Shown in pieces: positions 1 through 11,907 of a DNA stretch of 64,000 bases; the stretch's first letter is position 1, and each line of letters opens with the position of its first letter. The notes beneath the pieces were generated by a model. The model made no database searches. It saw only the letters and a program-made list of their open reading frames with translations, and was not told the origin of the DNA. A program made the translations under genes and the position numbers. This DNA comes from Proteromonas lacertae (Eukaryota; Sar; Bigyra; Opalinata; Proteromonadidae): assembly GCA_002245135.1 (NCBI GenBank), contig NGBS01000585.1, positions 62,001 through 126,000 of the forward strand, in the 5' to 3' direction.

Positions 1-1797
1 TATTCACATAAGGTTGGTGATTTACCATTATCATCTATTGCAATTCAAGGTGCTACTAGAAATGGAGGTGGTAAATTAGTTGCTATTGGTGATGTTAGTG
101 GTACAGTAACTTTATTAGAAGTATGTGATAGTTTATCAGTTCCAAGGTCGAATGAGAAAGTAGCGATAGGCAATATGTTGGAAAGAGAAACAAAAAGAGA
201 AAAGAATCTAAGTGCAAGAATAAAGGAAATAAAGAAGAGACAACAACAGCAAGCATTAGAAAAGAAAGCTGAACAAGATATAGCAAGAGAAGCAAATTCT
301 GATTCAATGATAGCTTTGTTGAAGAAAGTGGAAGAAGATTTTGATAATTTAATTAATGAAGAAGAAGAGGAGGAGAAGAAAGAAGAAAAGCCAGTTGCTG
401 AAGCTGTTGCTAAAGAAGGTGATGATAGTAAACCAAAGAATCAAGAGAGTAAAGCAGAATTAGAAGGAGAAGCTAAACCAGCAGAAGGAGAAGTTAAACC
501 AACAGAAGAAGGTGAAGCTAAACCAGCAGAAGGTGAAGAAAAGCCTGCTGAAGGAGAAGCTAAAGCAGAAGGAGAAGAAGTTAAACCAACAGAAGGAGAA
601 GAAAAGCCTGCTGAAGGAGAAGCTAAAGCAGAAGGCGAAGAAGCTAAACCAGAAGGAGAAGAAACTAAACCAGTAGAAGGAGAAGAAGTTAAACCAACAG
701 AAGGTGAAGAAAAGCCTGCTGAAGGAGAAGCTAAAGCAGAAGGCGAAGAAGCTAAACCAGAAGGAGAAGAAACTAAACCAGTAGAAGGTGAAGAAAAGCC
801 TGCTGAAGATGAAGCAAAACCAGCAGAAGGTGAAGAAGGAAAACCTGTTGAAGGAGAAGCTAAACCAGAAGGAGAAGAAACTAAACCAACAGAAGGAGAA
901 GAAAAGCCTGCTGAAGGAGAAGCTAAAGCAGAAGGCGAAGAAGCTAAACCAGAAGGTGAAGAAGGAAAACCTGTTGAAGGAGAAGAAAGTAAGGTTACAG
1001 AAGGAGAAAGCACATTTACTGATGATTTCAAAGAATCAGAAAGTAAAGTAGAAGAAGGAGAAGGAAAACCAGTTGAAGGAGAAGAAAGTAAAGTTACAGA
1101 AGGAGAATCACAATTAGTTGATGATTTTGAAGAATCAAAAGCTGAAGGAGAAGAAAAGCCAGAAGGTGAAGAAGAAGCAAAAACTGAAGAAACAAAACTT
1201 CCTGAAGGTGAAGCACAGGCTGAAGGAGAAGATAAGCCAGTAGAAGGAGAAGAAGAAAAACCTGCTGAAGAAGAAGAAAGCAATACAGACGATGCAACAA
1301 AACGAAAATTATCGCCTGGAAGAGAAATGGCAATTGGTCAATATGGTAATATACAAGATGTTCAATTAGAACAATCAACTGAAGAAGCACCAGCAGAAGA
1401 AGCAGCTCCAGTTGAAGAAGAACAACCAGCTGAAGAACAACCAGCAACAGAAGAAGCTCCAACTGAAGAGGAAAAACCAGCTGAAGAAGCACCAGCAGAA
1501 GAAGAAGCACCAGCTGAAGAAAAACCAGCAGAAGAACAACCAGCAACAGAAGAAGTTCCAACTGAAGAGGAAAAACCAGCTGAAGAGGAAAAACCAGCAG
1601 AAGAAGCACCAGCTGAAGAAGAAACACCAGCTGAAGAACAACCAGCTGAGGGAGAAACACCAGCTGAAGAACAACCAGCTGAAGAAGAAACACCAGCAAC
1701 AGAAGAAGCTCCAGAAGAAGATACAACCGATAAAGTTGAAGAAAGTGGTTTTGATGATGATTTTGCAGATAGTAAAGCAGAAGAATCAACAGAATAA
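1..1797 (+). CDS. DNAI2: Axonemal outer-arm dynein intermediate chain 2 (DNAI2/IC2), C-terminal part
   Basis: The frame is open from base 1, so the 5' part lies outside the window. The first ~45 residues are the last WD-repeat blade (LVAIGDVSGTVTLLEVC), followed by the family's conserved helical segment with NEKVAIGNMLERETKREKNL. This is the hallmark C-terminus of DNAI2/IC70, the WD-repeat chain that holds outer dynein arms on doublet microtubules. From about base 350 the protein continues as ~480 residues of acidic low complexity: first repeats of an EGEEKPAEGEAKAEGEE type (480-1280), then EEAPAEEKPAEEQPATEE-type repeats (1380-1720). It ends with DDDFADSKAEESTE and TAA. The tail has no counterpart in the usual family members, which end soon after the LERETKREK helix. 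Identity of the WD part is secure; tail function is unknown. Confidence 0.85.
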   Translation, partial: YSHKVGDLPLSSIAIQGATRNGGGKLVAIGDVSGTVTLLEVCDSLSVPRSNEKVAIGNMLERETKREKNLSARIKEIKKRQQQQALEKKAEQDIAREANSDSMIALLKKVEEDFDNLINEEEEEEKKEEKPVAEAVAKEGDDSKPKNQESKAELEGEAKPAEGEVKPTEEGEAKPAEGEEKPAEGEAKAEGEEVKPTEGEEKPAEGEAKAEGEEAKPEGEETKPVEGEEVKPTEGEEKPAEGEAKAEGEEAKPEGEETKPVEGEEKPAEDEAKPAEGEEGKPVEGEAKPEGEETKPTEGEEKPAEGEAKAEGEEAKPEGEEGKPVEGEESKVTEGESTFTDDFKESESKVEEGEGKPVEGEESKVTEGESQLVDDFEESKAEGEEKPEGEEEAKTEETKLPEGEAQAEGEDKPVEGEEEKPAEEEESNTDDATKRKLSPGREMAIGQYGNIQDVQLEQSTEEAPAEEAAPVEEEQPAEEQPATEEAPTEEEKPAEEAPAEEEAPAEEKPAEEQPATEEVPTEEEKPAEEEKPAEEAPAEEETPAEEQPAEGETPAEEQPAEEETPATEEAPEEDTTDKVEESGFDDDFADSKAEESTE

Positions 1798-1944
1798 ACA
1801 GAGAGAAGTTTTTCCCTTCCATCTTCTTTCTGATAATATAAATAATCTCTTATACACATTCCTTCTTAATTAATGATTATTATTTACTTTTTGTATTATA
1901 TTAAGTAACAAAAACAAATAAAAATAACTATAAATAATAAATAA

Positions 1945-2861
1945 CTAAAAACAATATTCTTTCTCTATAAATTCTGCTTGAACTTTTGTATATCTTGACC
2001 TCAAATTATCATATGTTTTTTCTCTAATAATAAATTAATAATAAATATGAAATATACAATCTTCTATATCTAGTACCCCAATCAAACATATCTTTATCAT
2101 ATTTCTTCTGTAGAAACTCCAATTTAGTCGATAAATCATTAATTTGTTCTTCATATGATTTGATTAAATTTGGTAATGCACTAGAAATGGAAGATTGTTC
2201 AGATTTTCTTCTATCTGATTGAATTACCGATTGTTTTACATTCGTGGAAGATGAAGAAGATCTTTTAGATAATTCTAATGGAGTGATGCGATTTTGTTGT
2301 GTTTGTACTATATTTGATGGACAAGTCCTAGCTGATTTTAATTCTACTAAATCCATTACATTTTGACATTCTTCTTGCGCTTTTGTTAGTTCTAAAGTTA
2401 TTTTCTCTTTTTCATTTTCTAATATTCTTGTTTTCTCTAGTAATACGTCATTCTCTTTTTGTAAATCTACTAGTTTTGTTTTATAATAACTACATTCTTT
2501 TATTATATCTTCTTTAGATTTTTCATATTCTTGGTCTTTTAGTTGATTTTTCTATTTCATTGTCAATAAATAATATAAAATACAAATCTTTCTTGTTGCA
2601 GTAATTGATACATTTTTTCTCTATCTCGCGGCAATCTTTGACTATGTAATACAAAATATAATACGACTGTAAGGAGTTATATCTCTCAGCTTTTAGTAAT
2701 TTATCTCTTCTTTCAGCCTCAGATCTATATCTCCCAGCTATCATATTTTTCCATACTAAAGCACTATTTAAATCACTCTATATTTTCATAAACTCTTATA
2801 ATACTTGAATTCTCTTCTGAGTTAATCTAATACTTTTCATGTGTTCATCTACCGAATCCAT
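1945..2861 (-). CDS. Coiled-coil protein, unrecognised
   Basis: Reconstructed from five exons joined by four introns of about 26-34 bases (GT...TAG), all phase-compatible. The protein starts MDSVDEHMKSIRLTQKR, runs through a long Lys/Glu/Leu-rich coiled coil (roughly residues 1-150), a Ser-rich stretch (SKRSSSSSTNV), a second coiled coil, and ends RYTKVQAEFIEKEYCF plus TAG. About 270 residues. No catalytic motif is visible. It is divergent from the downstream receptor gene, with about 120 bases between the starts. Its position next to DNAI2 invites a flagellar or centriolar role, but that is only inference. Confidence 0.65.
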
Positions 2862-2983
2862 GTTTTTATAGTTATATTATTAACAAATCTATTTATGAAA
2901 GACTACTTTACTCAACAGCTAAATCAAAATCGAATTAAAACAAAATATCCGTTTCTCAACAACAGATTGTTTCTTTTTCTTAT

Positions 2984-5900
2984 ATGAAGGGATATATCGC
3001 TTTGTTACTATGTCTGTCTTTTATTTATTTTACACATTGTAATTATATACCTGATGCTGTTACTACCACTGAAGAGACTATCATCTTAGGTGAATATGAT
3101 AATCTTTCTGTGTGTGCTGTGTCAGTTTGTACAGATGTTTATTTAAAATTAGTGGATGATTATGGAGATGGTTTGTTTGGTGAAATATACATAGACGAAA
3201 ATGTAATTGTCGCAAACAACACATTCATAGGAAAAACAAATGGACAGTTCGGTCCAATATGTTTATACCAAGGAGATCATATTATTTATGGAGGTCCAGG
3301 ACCTTATATGGACGATACAAGTGTAGAGATAGTTTACTCAGGAACAGATGTACAAGCATTACCACCTACCTATTTATCAACATTTGAAGTACCTGCTAAT
3401 TCTACATCAAGAGGTATGCAGTCTTTCTCGATAGTTGTAGATGATTTAGAAATTACTTCACCTTCATCACTTATAATGAATGTAAATTCAGGTTTAGAAG
3501 TGAAGTCTATCTCAGTAACTCATTATAAGATGGATTCAAACAGTGTAATGCAGTTTAGAATTGTAGCAAGTAATATCAAATTCACACTTGACAAAGGTAA
3601 TTGTTTAACTTTTCCTTACACTTATTATCATCAATTATATGATAATGTAACAATTCAATGTAATGTAGAGGGTATCAATAATGTGCTAAGAACGTTAATA
3701 TTAAACTCATTTGAATTATATAAAGATATTACTCCATTGATAACAATCAAAGCTGATGATTTAGGAAATACAATTAATTTAAAGCACAACGAGTTGGAGA
3801 AACAGATATCTATTGATGTAACTGATTTATATTGTAATGGTGAAATATCTAAAGAATCTCCAGGTATAATCAGAGATAGAAGAATTGATTCAAAAAATGA
3901 AGAATATAATGTGAATATGAATTGTGTGTTTTATTTACATAATACTTATCGTTTAAAATCATTAAAAATGGATTTGGCGAATGATAATGTTGATTACATT
4001 AAAGTATATAAAGGAAATTCATTAGCTTCATCTTATAATGTATATTATCATAATGATGTAATAAATGAAACAAGTTGGACTGGAGAAATGATTGTAGAGT
4101 TTAAAACTAACGATAATAGTAATGGAAAAGGTTTTATTTTGTTTTTTTCAGGATTGTTGGAGGATTATGGTGATAGTATTATGACATTCTATTTACCAAG
4201 TACAACAAGTAGTACTGTTGTTTCTAATGTAGAAAATGATTTAAAAAGTATGTTAAAAGGAACATATGATATGATTAATTTAGTTGAAAATGAGGATTAT
4301 TCTATAGTAATAAACAACACAGAAGTTGAAGATGAAGATATTACAATTGTTATTACATTATTTGAAGAATCTAAGAATCCATTGACTAAAACAATAGTAT
4401 AGCATATATATACGAAACTATAAAGATATTATACAATTCAAACACATTAGATCAAAAATTCTCATCTTTATCTAATATAAAGAACGCAACATTTGTTACT
4501 TTACCACATTCTGGTTGTAATAATGGAATTACTGATTTAACTGGTACTATTGAAGATAGTTGTGTGTGTGGACAAGGATTTGGAGGTAAATACTGTGATG
4601 AAAAGTACGAACCTGTTTGTGAGGAAGCTTGTTATACCAAATCTGATATTCATACTGATTGTTGTATAGAAGTAGGTGATAATGTTGTTGTTTATAGTAA
4701 TAATCGATTAGTACATTATAATCCAAATACATTTTCATATACTGCTTTAACTGAATCAATGGTATGTAAAGATAAAAATATTAATGACACTACAACTACT
4801 GAACCAACTAGCAGTAGTACTAATAATGAAGAAGAGACTAGTTTTACCAATGAAGATGAAAATAATAATAATAATAATAATAATGAAGAAGAAGAAAAAG
4901 AAAAAGAGGAATTAACCTGTATAGAATTGAATGAAAATGGTTATTTAGAATCATTACCAAATGGAGATATAGTTACAATATATAGGAATTCATTATATGA
5001 GATTAATGGTGATACAGGTGTGTTAGTTAAGAGAGTATTAACTTTACCATTTGATTCAGTAGAATATGGAGTAAATAGATATACTTATGATAGTGTAAAA
5101 GACGAATGGTATGTATTAGCTGTGAATAAAAGACGTATTTATCGATTAAACAATTTAGGAATCTTATTAGAACCATATTATTACGAATTTGATGATGATG
5201 AAATAAGTAATCCAAATAAATACTATTCATTCTCTTTATCAACACATTATGTTGAATATAATCGTACTAAATACGATTATACAGTCAAAGAAAGATATGA
5301 ATATGTTTATGAACCGAAATACAATAATAGTCAATCAGATAAGCAATGTTTTATACAACAAAACAAAGTTGTTCATTCAGAAAACTCCTTAGAAACAGTT
5401 GGAATTACAAATGATACAACTCCAATAATGATTATAGCAGATAGTAGAAGTTGGTATTATATGCATCCTTCCTTTGGCACAATAACAATAAAAGAGAATT
5501 TAGAAGGTTATAAAGAAGGATATATTAATAAACAAGGTATAATAATCGTATTAGATGGTTGGGATAAAACTTGTTATAGTATTTTCCCAAATGGTTTAAT
5601 TCAAGGAACTCCACGATGGAATGAAACGTTTAATCATTTAGATTCAGGTAAACCTTATTCTATGTCACATAATCCGTTATCTAATATCACTTACTGGAGT
5701 GATAATACTGGTCCACATAGAATTACTGCTATGAATGAATATGGTAAATTATTAGGATTTTTAGGCTTGACATTTGGTGATTTTGGTTCTGCTGGTTCTT
5801 TGACTGTAAGACCAAGTGCATATGCTCCTAATTGCTATTTAAGTGAAATAATAACAGAAGGTAAAGCAGGTGATTTAATAACTGTAAAAATACATGCAAG

Positions 5901-8331
5901 AAATAAAGTTAAAGAAAAGTGGATTTATCCTACTCATTTTGAAATAGAATTAAAGACTACAAGTAATGTAGGTGGTGTAGATGTAGAATATACATTCCAA
6001 GGTGAAGTATTAGCTACTAATGAATCTGATGAATATGTTGGACAATTTATAGTGAATTTAGCACAAGAATATGATGTATACGTTTATCATACTGCAATGA
6101 AGTTTATGATTGATGGTATTCCATATAAATATAAATCATTCCCAAGTTATACAGATCCAACAATGTCAACAGCCAGTGGTAATGGTTTGGAAAGAGGTAT
6201 AGCTGGTGAAGAAATGAAGTTTACTGTCATAGCTTGTGATAGGTTTGGTAATATCAGAGATTCAGGTGGAGATGAGATAAAAGTATTAATAAGTGGTGAA
6301 GAATTTGATTCATTAGACATTGTTGATAATTTAAATGGTAGTTATTTTATCACTTATAATGTTACTCAAGCCAAATCATATGTTATTGAAATATTTATAA
6401 AGAATGATGATGAGTTTATTGAGATTGATAAATCACCTTGGACTGTATTAGTTACACCAAAAGAAGTAGATCCAACTCACTCTGAGATATTACCAACAGG
6501 AAGAGAAGAAGTGATAGTTGATGGATATATGACATTACAAGTAATATTGAGAGATGAATATGATAATATTATTACTGATGATGATTATGATTTTGAAGTG
6601 ATTGTTTATGCTGATACAATCTCCATTACTAACTTTACACATACATTAGCAGGTGATGGTACTCATTTATTCCAATTTTATAACTCTTATGCTGTAGATT
6701 TGAGTGCAAGAGTCAGAATTGATGGTTATAGACTTGGTGAAAATCAAGAAGAATTAATCGCCATTCCGTTGAAATTTAAAGAGTTATTAATCAGTAGACA
6801 TGATGTATTAGCTGTATTAATGCAAGCATTAGCTGTATTATCATTAATATGGGTTAGTGTAATGTTATTTGGTTTAATAAAATATCGTAAACATTATATT
6901 ATCTTAATGTCACAATGGGAATTGTGGATTCCTACATTGATTGGTGCATATTTTAGTAATGCTGGTATTATAGCATATACCACTAATATTAGCACTAGTT
7001 CATGTGGTGCATCAAGAATACTAATACACTTTGGTTTTATTATGATGTTAAGTGCTGTATTCCTCAAAGTATGGAGATATAATTGTGTTGTTCAATCAGT
7101 TGGTGCTTCTAAAAGAAGAAAGAAAATAACGAAAGGATCTTTATTCCATCGATTTATGTTTATTAATTGTTTAACATTCTTTATCTTAGTGTTATTACAG
7201 TTAGTGAATCCTTATGGTCCTAAATTAATAAAAGGTAAGAATAAATTAAGTGGTATTGTTACAATTCAAGATATATTGTATGTATGTGAATGTAGATATG
7301 ATCCTGTATTTAGATATATGTTATTAGCAGCAGTATTAGGATTTGACTGTTTTATACTTTACTATGTTTCTTCCATTCAAAAGATTGTTCAAGATAATGG
7401 ATTTAAAGATGGTACATTTATAAAATACACAATGTACAATGTTTTAATCTTTTTTACAGTTGGTGTAATAATAGAAAATGCAATGAATAGCTCACCTGAT
7501 ATAGCAACAGCCATTTATTGTTTAACACTAATCTTAGCTGGAGATTCAATACCTTCGATATTAATAGGATTTAAATTCTATCAAGTGTATTGTTACAATA
7601 AAGAAAATGGTACAAAAGAAGTGAAAACTCAATTTGATAACGATGATCATTTGACATTAGCAGAACCAGAAAATCAATTATTCTATTCCTCTACAACCAA
7701 TGCAACTACTAATATGGTAGGAAATCCAGAAATGGCAAATTTCTTAGACAAATTAAAAGTATGGCAAATGCGTATGTTTAGAAAAGACTTAACTGCTGAA
7801 CAGTTTGAAAAATTAACTCGACAATTAGTAAGAATAGTTGAAATAATAACAGGTAAAAGTAGTGGTTTAAGTCGATGTTCTACCACTACATTAAATACAA
7901 CAACCAGTGAGAATTCCTCAATAAAAGGAAGTGCAACCAATAAGACCAATACAAAAGATAAAAAGATGAGTGTAGCTACTAGACTTAGACCAAGTAATGC
8001 TCGAAGTAGTTTGAATGCAACATTGAATTCACCTTCATTTAGAGGAATGCAAACAATAGATCCAGCTATTTCATTCTCTGTATTAGATCAAGATATGGAT
8101 CATTTCAATTTAGATGATGATGATGATAGTGAAGATGATGATGATGTAGATGTTGATGGAATAACAGTAAGTGGAGGAAATATTGGTAAAAATGGTAAAA
8201 GAAAAATGCCCAAGATCAGTATTCAACATTTACAGACAATAGAAGAAGATGAGAAACAATTGGCTGATATACCATTAGCTCCAGATCCTAAACATGAAGG
8301 AGTATTGTCACTTGGTGATGTTGAACTTTAA
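2984..8331 (+). CDS. Large adhesion-like receptor: CUB, EGF, filamin repeats and class C 7TM
   Basis: Two exons joined over one 29-base intron (4397-4425) give a protein of about 1,770 residues. The N-terminus is a signal peptide (MKGYIALLLCLSFIYF). A CUB-like beta domain follows around 3850-4170 (DYIKVYKGNSLASS, IVEFKTNDNSNGKGFILFF), then a Cys-rich EGF-like motif (CVCGQGFGGKYC, 4560-4600), an Asn/Glu-rich spacer, a propeller-like region (4900-5800), and one or two filamin-type Ig repeats (6170-6760; FTVIACDRFGNIRDSGGD, then DEYDNII). Seven hydrophobic segments at 6790-7610 match a class C GPCR bundle. The cytoplasmic tail is Ser/Asp-rich with a DDDDDSEDDDDVDVD run. Probably a surface receptor or adhesion sensor; ligand unknown. 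Domain calls are from motif reading only. Confidence 0.8.
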
Positions 8332-8697
8332 ATTATTGATTATATAAATATATAAATATAAATATTCTATTTCCTTTTTATTTTCATAGAGTAGTAGTGA
8401 ATAAACACAAAATATCAATCCCAGTAATTGTTAAAGTATTTTACTTCTTAATTATAGGCTATTTTGGTCTTCGATCTGATTTAGCATATTCTTTATACTA
8501 TGGCATCTTTTCTAAACTAATAAAAAAGTGATTTAAAATATATGGGGATTTATCATTTAACCAAAAGTTTCAAAAACACAAATTTTAAAATGGATTTTAT
8601 TAACAATATACTCTCTAAATGTGAAGTATTTATACTTATTTATAAATAATAGATAAAAGAAAGAATAGAAAGGAGTAAAAGAGAAGTAGATTTGGTG
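8332..8697. other. Intergenic, 366 bases
   Basis: AT-rich spacer between two genes on the same strand. I see AATAAA-like polyadenylation context near 8350-8410 and poly-A/T tracts, but no open frame, RNA gene or repeat that I can support. Confidence 0.5.
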
Positions 8698-11600
8698 ATG
8701 CTTCAAGAAAATGCTTTTATAAAGATTAAAATCTTGAATATATGTGGAATAAAAGAAGAGTTGATATTGAAATTCAATGAAAATCATGCATTATTGTTAA
8801 AGTGTCATTTAGGCTTTATCTATCATTCTAAAATACAACATTTGCATAATAATAGTGATTATATTTTAATATCAAGAAATTATTATGCAAAAGACTTGGA
8901 GCAAATAATCCAAAAGAAAATGCTTACAAGAAGAGATATTTGTCGTATAATGTGTAATGCATGTAATGTTTTGGAGATATTAGCTGAATATGATTTAATA
9001 TTATATAATTTGAAAAGTACAAATATTGTGTATAGAAGAGAAGATGATTCTTATGGTAAAATAAAGATTTGTGATTTATTCGTAAATACTTTAAGAAAAG
9101 AAGAAGAGGTGAGATTATATGATATAAATTTCATAAGCCCTGAAGAGTTAAGTGGATTAGAATGTAATGAGAAAAGTGTGATTTGGTCAATTGGATGTAT
9201 ATTATATGAAATAATCAATAAAGAATTACCATTTAATAAAGATAATGATATATATAAAACAATGAATAATATACTTAGATGTAAATATAATAATGAAATG
9301 ATGAAAGATTGTTTAATGAAAAGAATGATAGATAGAATGTTAAAATTGAAAAATGAAGAAAGAATAAGTTTGAAAGAATTGAGTAAAGAAATGATCAAAA
9401 TGTGTAAAGTGAAAAAAGACTGTAAGACTTTAAGGATAATATATGAAAGAAAAGATGTAATGTATAAAAATGATAAAAAGATACTGATGTTACTATTCTC
9501 TGTAGGATTATATATATTTCATATTACAAGAATTGAAAGTGAATGGGAAAGTATATATAATATATAAAATATAATATAATGATATATATATATATGAATA
9601 GAAAATAGAAACGAGTTGGTGAAATTGTTCAACAGAAGACATAAAGAAAGAATATTGTCGATATTATTAGCTATGTTATTATTCAAAAGAGATTATGGAA
9701 TATTGAATAGAATAAAGTATAGGATTAAACACAAATGTAAAGATAGAAAAGAAGAGTGTCGTTTAGATGAAATGATATTTAACCTTGAAACTAGTGATGA
9801 TTATGGTTATTATGATGTAATTAAAATATCACCAAAATGTATTTGTTTATGTGAAGAAGGAATTGAATTTTTTTTCAGGATATTAAATCAAATAGATCCA
9901 ACTAGAATTGAATTTGGTATAATACAAATAATATTTAATCTTTTAGATAATGTAAATATTCCGCTCAAATATCAATCACTATTTGGATCCTTATTTTCTC
10001 AATTATCAACTCTGAGAGAAATATACTTCAATTCGACTAACCTTACTTCTTATTTCATTGAATCATTTGTTAAATCAATTCCATATATGAAATTAATATA
10101 TGTTTATATGCCATGTATGTATTACTTACTATAATATTTTATAACAGATAGCAGTATTAACTTGAAGGGGATGAAATTGTTACTTCCTTATATGCATTTA
10201 ATGAATGAAAAAACTGTATTAAATATAAGTAATTCAGTAATTGATGATGATTATTTCAGTTCAATAGTTTCTTTAAAACCAGATAAATTAAAAGAAATAG
10301 AAAAGTTGTATTTAATAAGTATTATTTGATATTTATACTCTTTAGATGATAGACTTACTCATAAAAGTGTTGAAATACTGATTAGCAATTTGTCTTCATT
10401 TCCTAATCTTAAAGAAGTTCATATAGAAAGAAATAGAATAGGAGATTTGGGGATGAAAATATTATCTCCACATATACATTTGTTGAATTATAATTGTTCA
10501 AGTATAATTATGATTGTTAATTATGAATAGAAATGGGATTATCTTCAAATGGATTGAAATATTTAGTGAATGGTTTAAAGAGTTGTAATCATATAACTTG
10601 TCTAGATATAAGTGATAATAATATAGATTCAGATGGGATAGAATATTTGATGAATTATGTGAAAGAAAATGATAATATTAAAAGACTTTTCATTCATAGT
10701 ATATTTATAATTGTATGTTATATGTTGTTAAATAGATAATCCAATTGGTAATACTGGTTTTAAGTTATTATTAGACAACCTAGATATATTATATAAGGAT
10801 TTGAGTAATTTGTCAATTGATGATGAAAGTGTGATATTATTAGCAAACAAAATAAATACAATAGGAAAATTGAATGAAATAAATCTGAAAGGAAATAATA
10901 TTAAAATGAATGGATTAAAAGCAATTTGTGAAAAATCTCTAGAAAAAGAAGAATATCCATTAATAGAAATGAAAAATTTATCATGGACAAATGAAGAGTT
11001 GGAATATTATTTGGATTATTGTGGAGAAAAACGAAAAGATCTAGAATTTGATGATGAGGAATATGATTTCTCAAGTATTTTTTACACATTTTTATTGTAA
11101 TAGATTTAAATATTAATGATCTTCATATATTAACAATTGAATCGATTGAATATAAAAGAATTAATCTATCAAATAATAATATTAGTTATAAAGGATTACA
11201 AAGATTAATTGATTATTTCCCAATAAATGTTGATGTAGAATACATATTAATAAATAACAATCCAATTGGAGATGAAGGAGTAGAGATAATATGTCAATAT
11301 TTTGATAAATTTGTTAAAAGGGATATTTTCAACAAACCAGTATCATTAAATCTATCAAGTATTAAAAAATTTAGTATAATTCTGTAATTTGAATAGATAT
11401 TGGGATGAGTCAAAAAGGATTGAAAATGTTAATAGAAAGATTAAAAAAATGTACTTATGGTATAAGGGACATGTATTTAGAAGGATGTGAATTGGATGAA
11501 AATGGGTTAAAATTAATGGAAAGAAAACAAGGAAACATTTGATTGCTTTAGTTACTTATCAGTAACAATAAAAGAAAGAATTAATCTAAGAGATTTAAAA

Positions 11601-11702
11601 TCATTTTTAGATGCATTATATAGAGTTGGAATAATAAAATTAAATGGAATTTCTAAAGAGATGAAAGAAAAAGTTTCAAAGGAATACTTGAATGTTTTTT
11701 AA
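8698..11702 (+). CDS. Pseudokinase fused to leucine-rich repeats
   Basis: Eight exons can be joined by short introns (for example 9551-9601, 10115-10147, 10319-10345, 10502-10530, 10699-10735, 11075-11103, 11359-11396). The first exon encodes a kinase fold with dead motifs: the catalytic loop reads YNLKSTNIVY instead of HRDLKPxN, DFG is CDLF, while SPEEL (APE) and VIWSIGCILYE (DxWSxGxxxYE) survive. After residue ~290 the protein becomes ribonuclease-inhibitor-type LRRs (LDISDNNIDSDGIEYL, HNNPIGNTGFKLL, INLSNNNISYKGLQRL). The frame meets TGA at 11540, but an open +1 frame continues to TAA at 11702. Either an intron with an unusual GTTAAA donor or a one-base break explains this. It probably acts as a scaffold. 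The start ATG follows an in-frame TTG-GTG and is not certain. Confidence 0.65.
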
Positions 11703-11907
11703 CCAATTACACAATTATTATTTTCTTATTGATATATTTGATATGTTTAAATCTACTGAAAAGAACATAAGTATTATATATAATTGTTAAGTATTATCTA
11801 AATGCAATTTTTAAAATAAAACACAATTAAAAGAAAATGCTTCAAATCAAGCTTTGTAACAGACATATTATTTTTTTATTGTTTTTAAGAGTATTTTTAT
11901 AGCCAAG

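Noticed and set aside
441-1283. Long open frames on the minus strand and in other frames of the Glu-rich repeat region
   Set aside because: They are by-products of GAA/GAG/CCA-rich codons of the DNAI2 tail; the peptides are low-complexity mirror repeats (Ser/Pro or Leu/Val) without a plausible gene structure.
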